From: Dipylidium caninum
Taxonomy: Eukaryota > Platyhelminthes > Cestoda > Cyclophyllidea > Dipylidiidae
Assembly: GCA_017562135.1 (NCBI GenBank)
Contig: QEYB01000991.1
Coordinates: 1-64,000, forward strand
DNA: 64,000 nt
Direction: 5' to 3'
Shown: positions 47,479 through 60,716 of the stretch, piece by piece
How the letters are laid out: each line of letters begins with the position of its first letter
Numbering within the stretch: position 1 is the first letter of the stretch
Notes under the pieces: generated by a model
What the model was told of the DNA's origin: nothing
The model's database searches: none
What the model saw: the letters and a program-made list of their open reading frames with translations, nothing else
Made by a program: the position numbers and the translations under genes

Positions 47479-49751
47479 TTTCGCCCACCAGGAAGTTGAG
47501 GCGCATCTCGCTCCATCCGCCCCACCGCTCCCCTCGTATTTTCACTTTGCCATGTTAATTATTCCTGACAGACAGATAAGCGATATGAGTGAATAATTTT
47601 AGTAGTCGTCGGGAGGAAATTGTGCATTCACCGGTGGAGTACATTTTCAATGCGGACTGAAGGAACTCCCCAATCTTTGTCCAAAAGACAATAGAGCAGT
47701 TGACTATTTGCTTCGTCCACCCGAGAACAAAAAACCATAATGGAGCGGTGGTTGTGTCGTGTGTTCTGTCAAAGAGTCTTCACTAAGTTCTTCTTTTTTT
47801 CCTCGGATTTTGCATCCTTCAACAAAAAATGCCTATTTCACCGTGGAATGGGCACAGTTTCTCCTCTGTCCCGTCCGGCGGCCACTTCACCTCCTTCTGC
47901 GTCGACTGAGTCTACGACAAGTGGGCTTAGTTAGTTTCCTCAGTCTCATCGACAAAAGGAGTGTTTTTTTATCCGCCCCCACTCCACCGCATCATTTTTT
48001 CCCTGGCATGAGGTTGTCTGTCACACAAATGGGTGACCTGAGTTTTTTGCAGAAGATAAATTAGCATTTCGCGTGGAAGTGAGGGAGAGAGAGAGAGAGG
48101 CAAACAAAAGATTGGTGTGATCTTCCCCCCGAACAAAGTGTCGACAGTCAGGACGAACGACGCTGCGTGCAATTCCACCGCAGAGGGGATTTCCTCGTCA
48201 GGTGGGCGAAGTGTCTCGCTAATTCAGAGTTCCCCTGTGGCCGAAGGACATCTCACACGAGTGAAATGCCTCCACCCCGTGGCCTTGAGCGACTTAATTG
48301 GCACTTTGCAGGCAACATTCCGCCTGCACCCGCCCGGCTCGGCCGCATCTCGGAGGACAGCAGGGGAACATCCAATTAAGTGGCGGGTGAAGTCGACTTT
48401 TCGTTTACTTGGAGATGGAAGCAACGGGTAGAGGTTTTAGGACTAAAAAGATATACACGCCAAAAAGTGGGGCAACTTGCATGGAGACTAATTTAATTTG
48501 TGTATAAAAAATTGTCACCAATCGGTGGATTCAAGCGGGTTCACAGGTAACTTAGTTTACGAGGGGTTTGACCTTCTGAGACAATTCTATTTGGGAAGGA
48601 TTGGCCTCAACCGCACCTCTGTTGCCACAAAGAGCAGATTTAATTCGTTTACCGACGGAGGAATGATGCTGACTACTGGGACTCGGTGCTTTGGTTCTAT
48701 ACCTTGCGAGAGGGACAAGGAATTACGGAGGTCCGTGCGACTTCTCCTCTCAGACTGGACTGTCGCTCTAATCTACGGGGGAAATTTGTCGTGGGCGCAT
48801 TTTTCAAATGTTGGGGTTTTATAGCATCGCAAAAGTTATGGTCAGCAACAAAAACAACAATAACTCGTTATACAGTCAAATGTTTCTCTCCTCGGTTAGA
48901 AAGGGTGGAAGTCAGCGCATTGGCGTGTCTACCGAGGCAAAGTGTCCGTCGGGGGAAAGAGACAGTGGCCAGGAAAAAGGCTCTTCCAACCTGACGACAT
49001 TCAAACCAGTTCAGGACGCAGTTTTACTCGCATAACGAAACATTTCTCTCCCTTTTGCTGGTTAATCCATGAATCTACTCTTGTCTCACCTGCGGTTCGA
49101 GGGATGCGGTGCCTCGGGACCAAACCACTTCAAACATTCAAGTTAATGGGACACTCCGAGATGGGAGGTTGGCAGGATTTACCTCCTGAGGGCATGACAG
49201 AGGGTGTTTAATAGGGGAACAGTGAAGCAGTCGAAAACCTGACTTCTCCCATTCGCCTCTTCCCTGGGAAATGACGACATGTGCGTCTCACTGTGTGACG
49301 AAAAGGTGGGGATGAAAGGTTTGGGGAAAAAGGCGAGAGAAGAGCGGCTAATTGAATTTCCCACGACCCACTCCATGTGTATTGGTGCCAACTGAGTTTT
49401 ACCTTCGTCTTTTGGCGATTTAACCTTTCAGACCAGAGCAATTCGCCCCTTCTCTCCTCACAATTTCCACTTAGCCCGAGTGGAGCCTCGTCCAGAGCCC
49501 GATTTTATGTCCTCCATACGACTACTGACATGCTGAAAAAGAAGGATTCTGTGAAAGATGCCCTTCTTTTAAGCCGGCGTTGCCGTCTACCACTTTCCGC
49601 ACTTTTTACATGATAATCATTTTGCCAAAGTTGGTGATGTGTGCGTTCAGGCTGCTCCAGTGAAAATTGCGAAATACTGTTCAGTTAGTTGAGGGAGTTG
49701 GCTGGTCGCACAGTGGCTGAAGTTTAACTTTTGATTAATATCTTTTCCCAG

Positions 49752-49964
49752 CCCCCTCCCCTGCCTTCTCGACCAAACGGGAAAAAGAACACCTTTTATG
49801 AGACGACGCTGTTTGCGCCGCCTTCCCACTGTGTCCGGTTGACCTCCTCCACTTCGTCCGCCCCGCTGGCGACCGGACGGGAGGAGATCGCCTCGACTGA
49901 CACGAGTCGCAACCGGTTCGTCTACTTCGCCCAGTTTAACGGGTTCGCAAGTGGAAAACACTGA
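49752..49964 (+). CDS. exon-like segment with good acceptor
   Basis: Following ATCTTTTCCCAG (AG at 49750-49751), a frame of 70 codons ends at TGA 49962-49964. It contains NTFYETTLFAPPSHCVRLTS, an EEIASTDTSRNRFVYFAQFN stretch and ends GFASGKH. The aromatic FVYFAQFNGF and the acidic/polar mix look protein-like, and the acceptor is strong. An upstream open segment at about 49377-49613 could hold another exon. No domain is recognised; it would be a 3' terminal exon if real. Confidence 0.25.
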   Translation, partial: PPPLPSRPNGKKNTFYETTLFAPPSHCVRLTSSTSSAPLATGREEIASTDTSRNRFVYFAQFNGFASGKH

Positions 49965-52771
49965 ATCAAGCCACGTATCGGTTAAATATGAACCGAGAGA
50001 TTGCGCAACCATGACAGTTCAGCCGTTTTCTTAACATTTATGGTTTCTTGGGTCACGATGTTCCCCTCTGCCTTGCCAGCTACCTCGTTTCGTCGCAAGT
50101 CCACTGCGGATTGCACTTCTAAGTCACTTCGCCCTGTTTCTCCAACTTAAAGCGCATCGGCCACTCATTCGTTTTCCATTATTTTCCTTCCCCCCAAAAC
50201 ATGTGGTTTTTAATCACCTCGTCCAAATTTGATTCATTGGTGGACGACCAGGGCCATGACCAGGTGATGCTCCAGCCTCGCAATTAATTTATGCTGTGCT
50301 GATTAGAGCCGAGCCAACGCGGAAGGGAGGATAAAGGGGGGACAAAAGTCATAAATTGTCACTGCTAACACGCATTCATCTTGAAGGTATAACTCGCTAA
50401 AAGTCCTCAGCGGTAAATCAGCCAATTTCAGTGAAGCACAATTGCCATCGGTGTTTCGGCCAGGGGACGGAGGGACTAGGACTCGTTTCACCCTCGAAAG
50501 GTGCTTTATCCCGAATTCCACTTCTCCCCCCGCAAGACGGCGACCAGCCGAGTGCCTACGGGGTGGGTCGTGAGGTGCCAGGCTCCAGACCTCGTCGGTG
50601 GGACGAGGATCTCGGTGCCGGAAGATGGACTCATTGAAAACTAAAACCCACTGATTGCAGTTTGTCATGTCATGTCAACTGTGCTAGTAATTACCACATC
50701 ACAAAAGGAACTTCGTCCATTGCTCCGGCTAAGCATCGTGAGACGAAACGGCGAATTACTGTTTTTGCAGAACGGTGATTTTTAAGTACTATTTTGTTGG
50801 GAGTGGATGCTATCGTTGACCTATTTATACACACATGCATGAAGGCACGCTGTCATTAACGGTGGCATTGTGTCAACTCTGGGACAACCATTCACCCGAA
50901 ATTCTGCCCCGAGTAGTCAAAAAGTGCTGGTTGAGGGGTAATACGTTACCTGGCGAAGGTGGAAACATCGGCAGATCCAAGCCTACTAATGGCACCGCCA
51001 TACACGAAAACACTTTTCCATTAGAAAGATGGATTAATTCACAACAGTTTTGTAAAAAACGTTTTTAGCGTAAGACAACGGGGGAAAAGAAGAAGACTTG
51101 TAAAATGATGTGATAATGGAGGATTGTCAAAGGTGCCTTCAGAGGAGAATGCAGTTGGAAGGTGAAGGTGTCACTGGAGGGCGGCGGGGTGGGGGATGGC
51201 GAGTCAACCCCGCAGAAACAGTACCGACTTATAAGGCCTTTTATGGGGCCAAAACACCAAGGGAAGGTTTTTCGGCTTTCGTGATCACAAAACAAGGTAG
51301 GTGGGAGAACAATAAGTAGTGCGGTGCACTTTAGCATTCTGCGCTCTTCCCAAGAGAAGTAAACAATATAATCTTTAGGTGATTACGTAAAATGATCGGA
51401 GGCAAGGCCCACACGCTACTTAATTCACAGTCGGCACTCTTTTCCTCATCTTCATAAGGTGATTAAGAGGCGCGATGCTCTGCTCTTCCTTGGTTTGATG
51501 CATTGAAGGTTTATTTTTTTCTGTGGCATTGGTAACACCAGACCAACTGCCAGAGTGCTAAAATGGGCCTTGTTAAAGTGGAAGGGATATTAGCCTTTTA
51601 TTAATGTTGTTACCATTTTAGTGCATAGTAAATTAGATTACTAAAAACGAGATCATTTCGGTATCTATGGCCGAAATACTACTCATACAACTTTTTTTTT
51701 CTCTTCCATTAAGGAGAAAAATCATCCGCTAGGGTGGGTTGTGGCAGGTAACTCGAGCTTGGTGAAATTATTGCATCCTGAAATTTTACCCTGTCATTAC
51801 CTGCCCATCCGTGCATTCTTTCTGAAATTATTTCAAAGAAAAACTCTATGGCACAAAATGGAAAAGATGGCGGGTAGGGGAATAGAAATGCGGAGCATGG
51901 AGCGCGCCACAATTCCGTAATGGTATGTTATAATTTTGATAGATGGCATTATAGAATAATAGGCTAACTCACCAGACGCGACTCATAACCCGGTTGGTAC
52001 TAATGAATGTGATGAAATAAACGGGAATTGTACATGTGACAGCACCTGGACTCAGATATAACATGAATGGGGTGAAGAACAACTCGAATTGTCCATTAGT
52101 CGCCTTCCGATTGGTCGACCAGTCGGCCGCTCCCAGCTGATTGGCTGATTGCGATCAGGTCAAAAGTGGAAGTGTCTTCCAACTCTGGGCATGTAAAAAC
52201 GTCTGTAGAGATAATTGGCTTCATAATTTAATTATAGCAATCACCATGCCTTTAATCTTCGTTAGTTAACTAAATTTAGAAAATAGGGCTTATAAGTAAA
52301 TAAATAGAGTTGTAGGATCTCTAATTTCCCCACTGTAGGCAGAGGGAAAGCTACTTCTCTTACCACCCCTTAGTTCGTTCTCCTAAACATAAATGTTTCA
52401 GTGAATCATACTTCAAATTAGCTTTCGAAATTCTTAAAAATCTTCCGATTAGGCGTAAAATGAGCCGCCGGCCGGTTCCACTATATTCTGCTTAAATATA
52501 GAATGGAATCAGGAGAATATTTTGTACTCTTTATCGGTAACACAGTCCCCTCAAATGCTTCACTTTGCTTTTATGTTTTGGCACTAAATCTGAGACAGAC
52601 GCGCAGACTGTGCCCTTATGAGCTGTTGCAATTTGGTATATGGTCGAATGCAACACTCGGTTCCCGCGTCCCCTGCTACTGCCGAGATTAAATCAAAAGA
52701 CGTCGTATCTCTCGCTTTCAACCCCGAGGTCTTTCATGCCCACATCTTCACCGCGAATTTGTCCTCCAGTC

Positions 52772-52918
52772 TGTGCAGTCGGTGCAACAGACGTGTGGCC
52801 ATCAAACTTCTCCCGAAGGCAACTCATTTGACTGCAACGAAGATATCAGTGAGGACACTTGGAAGTTGTTTACTGCTGCGAATTTGCACTCGGATGAACA
52901 TTCTTACTTTACTCGGAT
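52772..52918 (+). CDS. exon-like segment ending at GTAAGG donor
   Basis: After GTCCTCCAG (AG at about 52770-52771) a frame with no start codon reads SVQSVQQTCGHQTSPEGNSF, then DCNEDISEDTWKLFTAANLH and SDEHSYFTR, and stops being open only at a GTAAGG donor (52919). The composition is acidic and polar and more protein-like than the overlapping frames. A compatible 31-base exon follows near 53084 (after GTGTGCAG, before GTAATG). No family is recognised. Confidence 0.22.
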
Positions 52919-55900
52919 GTAAGGGCGATTGTAATAAGGCCGCATTGAGAAGCTGTCAATCACGAAAGAGAAAGAGAGAAACTCCTAACAGACTTCCACG
53001 AAAGCCGAAATGAAATTTCTAAAGGAGATTTGTCCAAATCCCTTGACTCAAATCATTCTTTGCATTATTTTGGTGTGCAGAAAGAGGGGTACACCGTGTC
53101 TGCGAGGTAATGAGGGCGGGCGATTTCCCCATAACTAACAATTACAACTGGGTCGCAAGCATCACTCATTGAAAAGCCGCTTATTTAATTTGAGGATGCA
53201 CATTTACTTAAGTATTAGGACACGAATGTGCGGTAGTAGTCACACATTTTCCCAAAAAGGATACCTTGTCGCTACACGCATCGGTGCAGCATCGTCGGGC
53301 ACTTAAAGGCACACTGGACGGCTGCAGTGTCACCTCAGTTAAAATTCCATGTAAACGCCTTTTGCATGCAGACAAACGAATGTTTGTATTTTTGGGTACA
53401 GCCTTTTCGGGGTTTCTTTTTTTTCAACGCCTTTGGTTTCGCCGCTGTCGGAAGCCAGCGGTGTCGCGGATGTGTGCATTTGCGTCTGTGTGCCTCCACT
53501 CGCGGGACTCGAGAGAGCACGACTGCCTCGTTTCGCGGTGGCTTCTCTTTCCACATTCAAGGCTCTCAAGCTGTGCCGAGGCGGGAACTCAGTGATGCTT
53601 AAAGCCAAGCCTATTCTATCGTGGTATACGGGGGCGAGCAGCCTATGCATTCGTAATGCTCATCCATCATTTCGTCAACTGACAGTCGACTTGCGAGCGG
53701 GCGATTCTATAATTCGCCGAGGATGCGGTCTGAGCCATCGCATTGCCTTAACGTCGCTTGTGGATTCGAATGGGAGGGCGAAAGCGTCGCCCGCATATCC
53801 CTGGGTTCCACTATGCGTTTTCCCCCGATGCCTTTATGTTAGTTCAGGAGATAATATCTAACCGAGTGAAATTGGAATTGTTATTGAAGTTTTGTACTGA
53901 ATCATGAAGCTGGACCAAATTAACAAAATGGGTTCCATTTCAACTGAAATTTGACTCCTTTTTGCCTAAAAGACACGCCTTCCACCTGTTGAGCTGTGGA
54001 TTGTCGGCCAAGTCTCCTGGAATTGGACACGCAGCGGGCGCCTGTGAGAAGACAGCGTAACCTGAACCACGAATGGGGAAAGTTGTTTATTTTAGTCCGA
54101 GGATTTGGAAGTGGGTGAAAGGAGAACCCGAGGCCTCCACACCCCGCTGAAAGGTGGACTGTGCTCTGTGGTTGTATAAACATTTCGGATTCGTGTGGTA
54201 AACTCCTTCACCTCGTCATTGAAGTGACTTCAGCGGCAAGAAATCCTCACGCCTCAACTTGCAGCCCCGCATGCAGACCTGCTAGGCGCTGTGGACGCTT
54301 TAGGCATACCTTTGTGGCAGATCGTGTCACTAGAGAAGTTGGATGTGGCCAAATTTCACCAATATCCTCGAGGATTTCGACAAGGCCGAAACATTCACGC
54401 TATCAGACAGTGGACGAGCTGGGTTAACGAAGCAGGCAGAAAAGCGTTGTACCTGCGCTCTTTTTCCTCCAAATAACCGCCGTTTGGACCACACACTGAA
54501 TCAGTCTGCTATTGCAATCTTCATTTCCTCAAGTGACGTCCGAGCCGTCGGCCAAGCACGCCGAGGGGGCATTCTTTGTGCGGCTCATCGAAGGTTGGCA
54601 TTCACGTGTTCGTGTGTGATCTCCTCATAAAAAGTGGCTTGTATGTACTTTAGGGGAGGAGAGAAGTTCACCCCACCTCAACTTCAGTTAAAGTAGCAGC
54701 CTCCAGCAGTGTGAAAATGCGCTTCATCGTGTGGTAAGGCGTTAACGACCGCCGAGATAATCGAGACGAGTTCACCGTCCTCCCCAAAGTGGAGTACAAC
54801 GATGGTGGCTTATGCGTGTCCGTCAGGAAAAATCTCTTTCGTATTCGAAGTAGAGTGACTTAACAAAGTAATTCCTCCCAGTTTCCACTGCGGCGATATA
54901 ACATTCTCTCCTCGTGGTCCATTTCTTTGCTACGCACTTGATCTGAACGCCAGCGAGCTTCATTTACACCTTCCCAGGTCCACCAACCGAGTAGCGACCT
55001 GAACATTCTGTGATGGAAGTGCCCGATGAGATGGACATTGTCCATTAACCTCTCTTATTTTCTCCTCTGAGAAGGGAGACAAAATTCTGGTGAAAGGTGC
55101 TACATGCGCTTTCATCCCCTGCCTTCAGATCCTCTGACAGAATGTCACGAAACATGAGCAGCCGAGCATTCCTCGCTGTGGTGACTTTGATTCCCATCCG
55201 GCAAATGGCATGTCGTGGGAGTCAAACAACACCGATTGCGTAAAATGAATTATTTCTTTCAAAACTACACAAAAAGTGCCAGGTTCTCGTATTTCCATAT
55301 GCGATATTTCAGCCAGTCATGCAGTTGGCTGTAGAAGCCATTGAAATATGATGATCAACCGGTTGCGTTGAGAAAACTCGAGGGCGGTTGACTCGAGACC
55401 CTCGCGGGGTACAGTAGCGGCGTTGACTGAAGCCCAAAGTCTCCCGGCAACAATTTTACCTCCATCTGAGGCAATTTGCGAGCGGTGGAGGCATTGGTGC
55501 AGACTCTCCGTCGCTCTTTCGCCCACCTCGGCACCAAAAGGGTTTCGTCGCTCGGTTGTTGAGCCACTTGTTTATACTGACAAACACCCAACATCTGGGA
55601 TGCAGATTTGGTAAACAAACGCATCACGATAAGACCGAATATGTTGCAGAACGAAGGAGAAGGAATCACCGGTCGAGCAAGTCTTCATTCCCACCACAAC
55701 CCGCTCCACCCGTTCTTCCTCTCCATTAATCTTACGACGGTGGAGAAGCCACTCAATCTTCGCATAAATTGACAAATTGGTGCCGTCTAAGCGACTTTCC
55801 TCCCGTAGTACTATGTAAACGCCGAAAAAGCGTCTTGAATTCCTGGACAGGAGCCTCCATGAGAGGAAGGAGAGTCAAACATTAATAATCGTGCGGGAAT

Positions 55901-56283
55901 TCCATTTCGAACCGCTAATAACCTGCCCGCCGGTCGGCAGTCTTTTCATTACTCCTCTCCTAACTCAGTTTGACAACGATATGAAGAAGTGAATCCACTC
56001 ATCAAAGTTAATGCAATTGTCAAACAAGAAAGTCGCCGAAGAGGAGAGGAGCGCTATTTTGTCCGAGTTGGCAAAGTTATGGAGCCTCGACACAAAAAAC
56101 TCAGACTAGCGCCGAGTCCGTGAAGGCAGTAGTCAATTATTTTATGCGTTCCCCTTTTGTTCCACTGAGAGCGTCTTCCTCCGCCCCGGCAGGGATTACT
56201 TGACCGGCTGGTCCGCGAGCATCGCACTTCTTTCCCCCCCCACACATGCACACCTTATTTTAATAACTTTTGTGTGTGCGTTT

Positions 56284-56319
56284 CCACCACCACCCGACCA
56301 CCCAACCACCCACCCAGCT
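56284..56319. repeat. CCACC-type repeat
   Basis: About 36 bases of ACCACC / CCACCCAA units in a C-rich stretch. Confidence 0.85.
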
Positions 56320-57745
56320 CGGCCGGACCGCTCCCCACGCCCTCCCGTCCCCAACTCGGCGCGCGCCCAACTCGCGGCTGCCTCTTTGACTTTGGCACCA
56401 ACACCGGGGGGAAGAGGAACAACTTACAAAATACGTGGACCGTTCACAAGAGGCGAGGTGTATCCACTCTACTGAGGCGGTTTCGTCAAACCCCAAGACT
56501 GGAGTGTTGCCCTCCACTCACCGACTCTCACCGAGGTGCCAGCTACTGCGGTCCTCGCCTGTGAATGTTGATGGGGTGCCAAACTCGTCTAATTCCCTTC
56601 AGATCGGACAAGTTTTCTCTGTTCAACATTTTTATGAAGCATTTTGTCAGTCGAATTTAGGGCAAATGATTTCTTGAGGAAATTATTTTCACAGATTGGG
56701 GCGTAGTGGTTGTACTCTAACCCGACGTCTTCTCTTCTGTCGCCCACTCATGTCATGGTTTGCAGTCCGTCCGCCCCCCTTGTGCCACACACTTTGTTTT
56801 GCTCTCAAAGTATTCAGCCTGCAGAAGAATTAGTCAAAGTGCAGACTGTCTTAGTCTAGAAAAATATCTCCACTTCTACGCCCCCATCTCTCCTGCCCTC
56901 AGTTCTCGTGACTTCCCCCCTCTCCCATATCTATTTACCCATCTTCTTTAAATACAGCCTCCCCAATAAGGTGGTCTGCGAGTGTTTACGCACCAAGAAC
57001 CTGTCAGTCTTAGGTCACTTCTCCGCATCTAATTGCCATGTCCCGTTTTCCGCATGAGAAAAAGTGGACTGCGGCAACCGTACTTACTACCTCTGACTTC
57101 ATTTCCAACCTCCGCCTTCAAGCATTTAAGGTGATAAGGTGGTGTTCCCCAAGTCCCGTCTTCCGTCGGCGTTGCCGCTTTCCCAAGGGGCAATTAGGTG
57201 ACCTGACTTGGAGTTTGTACACCCCGTGGAATGAGAATTTGACAGCCGACTCACATAAGGGCAGACAAACAGGTCGAGGTGGGGCGATGCTGACATCTCT
57301 GATAGGTGGGCCAAAACTTGCCTCAATGAGGAATCGACAGTGTCAGGCTGCCCTCACAGTCGCTATGAGTTAAGCAGAGTTTTCTGTTGCGCAAAAATGG
57401 CGGATAAACTTTTTCCTCCACGATTCGAAGAGGAGTAGTCTCCGTCTCCACCGCTTAACGCCTAATAACTGAGTGTGGCACGTGGTCCAACGTGGAGGCG
57501 AGGTGAAGAGCCTTGGGAGGAAGAGGTGGGAGGACCTACGACATGACGGTGATTAATACGCTATGCGGCAGGCTCCATCTGTGCCATTTATTATGTAGGC
57601 TCGGTTTTGTGTGACTTTCATCTACTCTATTGTAGTGTCCCAACTCTCCTCTCTCCTCTCTTTTTTCCTCGGAGTCTCGATAAACCATCGGTTGGCAGAC
57701 CTTGAAAAGACCTGATGGCCGCACGGACGTCACGTTGGCAGGTAG

Positions 57746-58103
57746 ACAGGTGGGAGGGTCAGGAAGGGGGGGGAGGGGAGGGCTGAGGCGGGGTGGGGCG
57801 GGCGGGGCGGGGCGGGTCGGAGCGGAGCGGAGCTGAGCGGGGCTGGGCTGGCGGGGCGTGGCGGGCTGACGGAACGGCTCGTGTACAAGGAGAACAAAGA
57901 GCTTTTTAAGTAAGTCGCAAGCGCAGAGAACTTTTCACTGGTTTTCCTTCTCTCCCGCCATTTCCCTTATTTCACTCCCCTTTCGACTTATTCAACTCCA
58001 CTTCTCCAGCCTCCCGGCAGCCTTCAAACCCATCTCTCAAGTGTCTCACCTCGCTCCGTATTACCCTCAGTACGACTCATTCGCTTTATTGTGCTTGACG
58101 TAG
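57746..58103 (+). CDS. candidate two-exon coding segment
   Basis: A frame through the GC-rich block is open from 57746 and ends LTERLVYKENKELF before GTAAGT at 57910. A 100-base intron with a long pyrimidine tract (AG at 58008-58009) joins in phase to NLPAAFKPISQVSHLAPYYP, QYDSFALLCLT and TAG (58101-58103). The phase match and strong splice sites support it. Against it, there is no ATG, and the first part is a glycine/arginine run that any frame through GGGGC repeats would give. It could be an untranslated first exon followed by intron and chance sequence. Confidence 0.2.
57750..57873. promoter_or_regulatory. very GC-rich GGGGC repeat block, possible promoter
   Basis: About 120 bases dominated by GGGGCGGGGC, GGAGC and GGGCTG units, the most G-skewed stretch in the window. 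It resembles clustered GC boxes and can form G-quadruplexes on the plus strand. It lies at the junction between the GC-rich domain and the AT-rich right end and just before a GTAAGT splice donor at 57910, which would suit a promoter with a short first exon. Confidence 0.35.
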
Positions 58104-60716
58104 AGCTTCCATTAAGCTGTCTTTGCACAGTGGATTCGTTGAAAGGACCGTTTGTGACACCCATTTTCTGAGTCAATTACTCAGTTATAATGAAATAAGC
58201 AATTGAGAAGAATTGTTGCACTTTTCCACTTCCCCTAAGAGGAGTACTCTGCCCTCTTTAACCCCTCTGATTGACTTCTTTATGGCCGTGCAGTTTGCCC
58301 ATCCTGTCTTCCTCTGGAAGGAGTTCGAGGTCGTCGTTCGCCTGACTTCCAAACCAGCGCGTTCGAGGCACACTTCCCCACAAGGAATGGAATTCCACTC
58401 CCCTACAGTGCTCATGACACTCGTAAAGTAAGTAATCCTCTCGAAATTTCACTTAATATGTGAAATTTTGCGAATTTTACGACTCACAAATCCATCATAC
58501 CATCCAATCAAGATAAGTAGCTCTGCTGTAAATCGCGAATTAAGCATGGGGAACGTGCAAATCACCGAATGCACTTGTAGTCACTTATCAAAGTATAACC
58601 GAGCGGAGGGTGCCGGTATGGCAACCTCTGGGCGAAGATTCATTTCTCGTCCACAGCACATGATAACCAGAAGTACACGTTTGTCCTGTGAATTTCTGTC
58701 CTCTGTTTGCCACTGTCACAACACACCTGCGCCCTACACACCAACATTCACGATTCCTCTCCAACCGAATACATGCCAGGGGACTCTTTGCCTCCCTGTC
58801 CTCCTCCCCTTGAACTCCTCACCTCAGCATCGCGGTAAATTTAAGCGGTCCACTTTTTTATACCCGGCTGTTGGCTCACAGATCTTGCAGGAAGCATGAA
58901 TTTGTGTTTTTTTCTTATTATTAATTATCGCGATTCTATGGTAGGGAAATCGGGCTTTTGACCTGCTGCAACAACGAATGCTAGCACAAATCTACTGGTT
59001 AATGTCGCGGCACTTAGGAAACTAGGGCAAACCGGTTGATGCGGTACTGCGCTCAACTTCGGTGAAATTCACAGTCCAATCCGCACTGACTTGATAAAAG
59101 CCACTTGGCAGTAGTGAAATCCTTAAAAGGGTGGTTTTGTTGAACCCAAACTTATACATTCATTTCTACGGTTGCCTTGGTCACCACGTTATAATATATG
59201 GTAGCCAATTGAAGAACACCTACACAATGGACAAAGGTGGTGTTTAACGGCCATTAGGTATTCTTTGTCCTGCGCTGAAAGTTCTCCTCGAAAGGGGAAT
59301 GTCAGTAACATCCTTGTCCACATCGTAAAAGACCGCTAAACTTTTCAGTGAGTCGGTAGCTCCTCCACACGAGCTTAGTCCTATTCACCATTGTTTTCCT
59401 ACCAGCTTAAGGTGTCGCTTGCGAGCCTCGGCATTATTCGTGTTGAACAACTTTCGCCTTCCCCTCAGCCCTGGCAGATATCTCAGGGTTCCCCCCAATA
59501 ATTATCTCTACTCGAAGCGAGAAGCTACCTTTACCTGAGTAGGTTCAACTTCATTCCGGCTGGATTAGTGTTAGGGAAGGTGAGAAAACTGTTTTTATTA
59601 CGCTATTCATGTTGTTCTTTGTATTCGTAACAGATTTAAGATGTAAATAGACAATAATTTGGCTATTGAGAGGCAGTTTCTGCCCTAAACAGAATCTCAC
59701 TTAATGACGCTTCCGCTAATAGAGAAAGAGGCTTATTCTAATGACGGTTGTGGTCGTCATTATTGCAATTGTACAATTAAAATTAATGAATTAACATTTC
59801 CTAAATGTTGCCGAAATAGATTCTTTCCACAGGGCTACACTTCTTCTCTGCAAATTACTTGTCAAATGTTCTATTACTAGTAGGATTTATATTATGCCAT
59901 GTGACGTACATCATTCACGCAAGATATAGTGCTGATGACTCGCCACTTACTATCGAGAAGAACGTGTAGTTAATATTTTAAGATACCTTTGTTTTAACAT
60001 TGTCAATTTGTCAACGAGCACTCCTTTCCCAGATAAGGAAGGAAACGGATGATAAAATAGATATTATGTCCGATTAAGGTGCTTGTTTACAAATATTATC
60101 GCTATCAGTGGAAAAGACAAACCATCAAGGCTCAGTAAAAGGATTACTATAAGTTTTAAAATTCCATTACTTTGTAACAAAACAGCGAAGAGACTTATGT
60201 CCATTATTAGTCAATAGATATTTGTGATTGTAAATACAAATTACCGGTCGTGCCCGCCCACCACAATTTTGGTAGTCGTGCTTTTTTATCAAAATCACTT
60301 GTCGCTGCGAAGAATGCTTTAGCGGAAATTTTGGAAAATGATTTTCAGCGCAATTGAGGGCCAAACACAAGGTATCACAGTACAGGTACTCGCTATATAA
60401 GTACTAGTGAACGCAATTGTGCTTAATAGAGCTAACGTCAGTCTAAGTTGACCTTACTTCCTAGGAACCATTGTTGTATAGAGGTACTATACGTCAATTG
60501 ACAGTAATGCAGGCTTTTAATGAATTGTCAATTTATATAAGACCACTATTACCAATTATAATTAATTATGGGCTACAAATCTGCTCATCCGAGCATTAGC
60601 TCTTAATATCGTTTTAGTTTATCTGATAATTTAAGGTCAGCGCACTCCCTTGAATTGGAGTACGTTATTTGAATGGCTGTGTTTTTATTTTCATTGGTTG
60701 ACGTGCGCGTGTCGCG
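58104..60716. other. AT-rich stretch, nothing recognised
   Basis: About 2.6 kb that becomes progressively AT-rich. Only short open frames; no domain, repeat or RNA gene was seen. Confidence 0.55.

Larger units (their letters stand above)
47479..57745. other. gene-poor stretch with a few exon-like segments
   Basis: About 10 kb with no recognised gene. Exon-like segments at 49752-49964 and 52772-52918 are listed separately. 51.3-52.6 kb is AT-rich; the remainder is GC-rich. A CCACC-type repeat lies at 56284-56319. Other open frames (for example 50303-50668 minus and 53433-53861 plus) carry no recognisable domain. Confidence 0.45.

Noticed and set aside
50303..50668. 121-codon minus-strand frame
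   Set aside because: It looked protein-like in places, but the complementary plus-strand frame is also open, no splice or start context supports it, and about this many frames of that length are expected by chance.
53266..53861. Several overlapping plus-strand frames of 91-142 codons
   Set aside because: Three frames are open in the same place with no domain in any; treated as chance.
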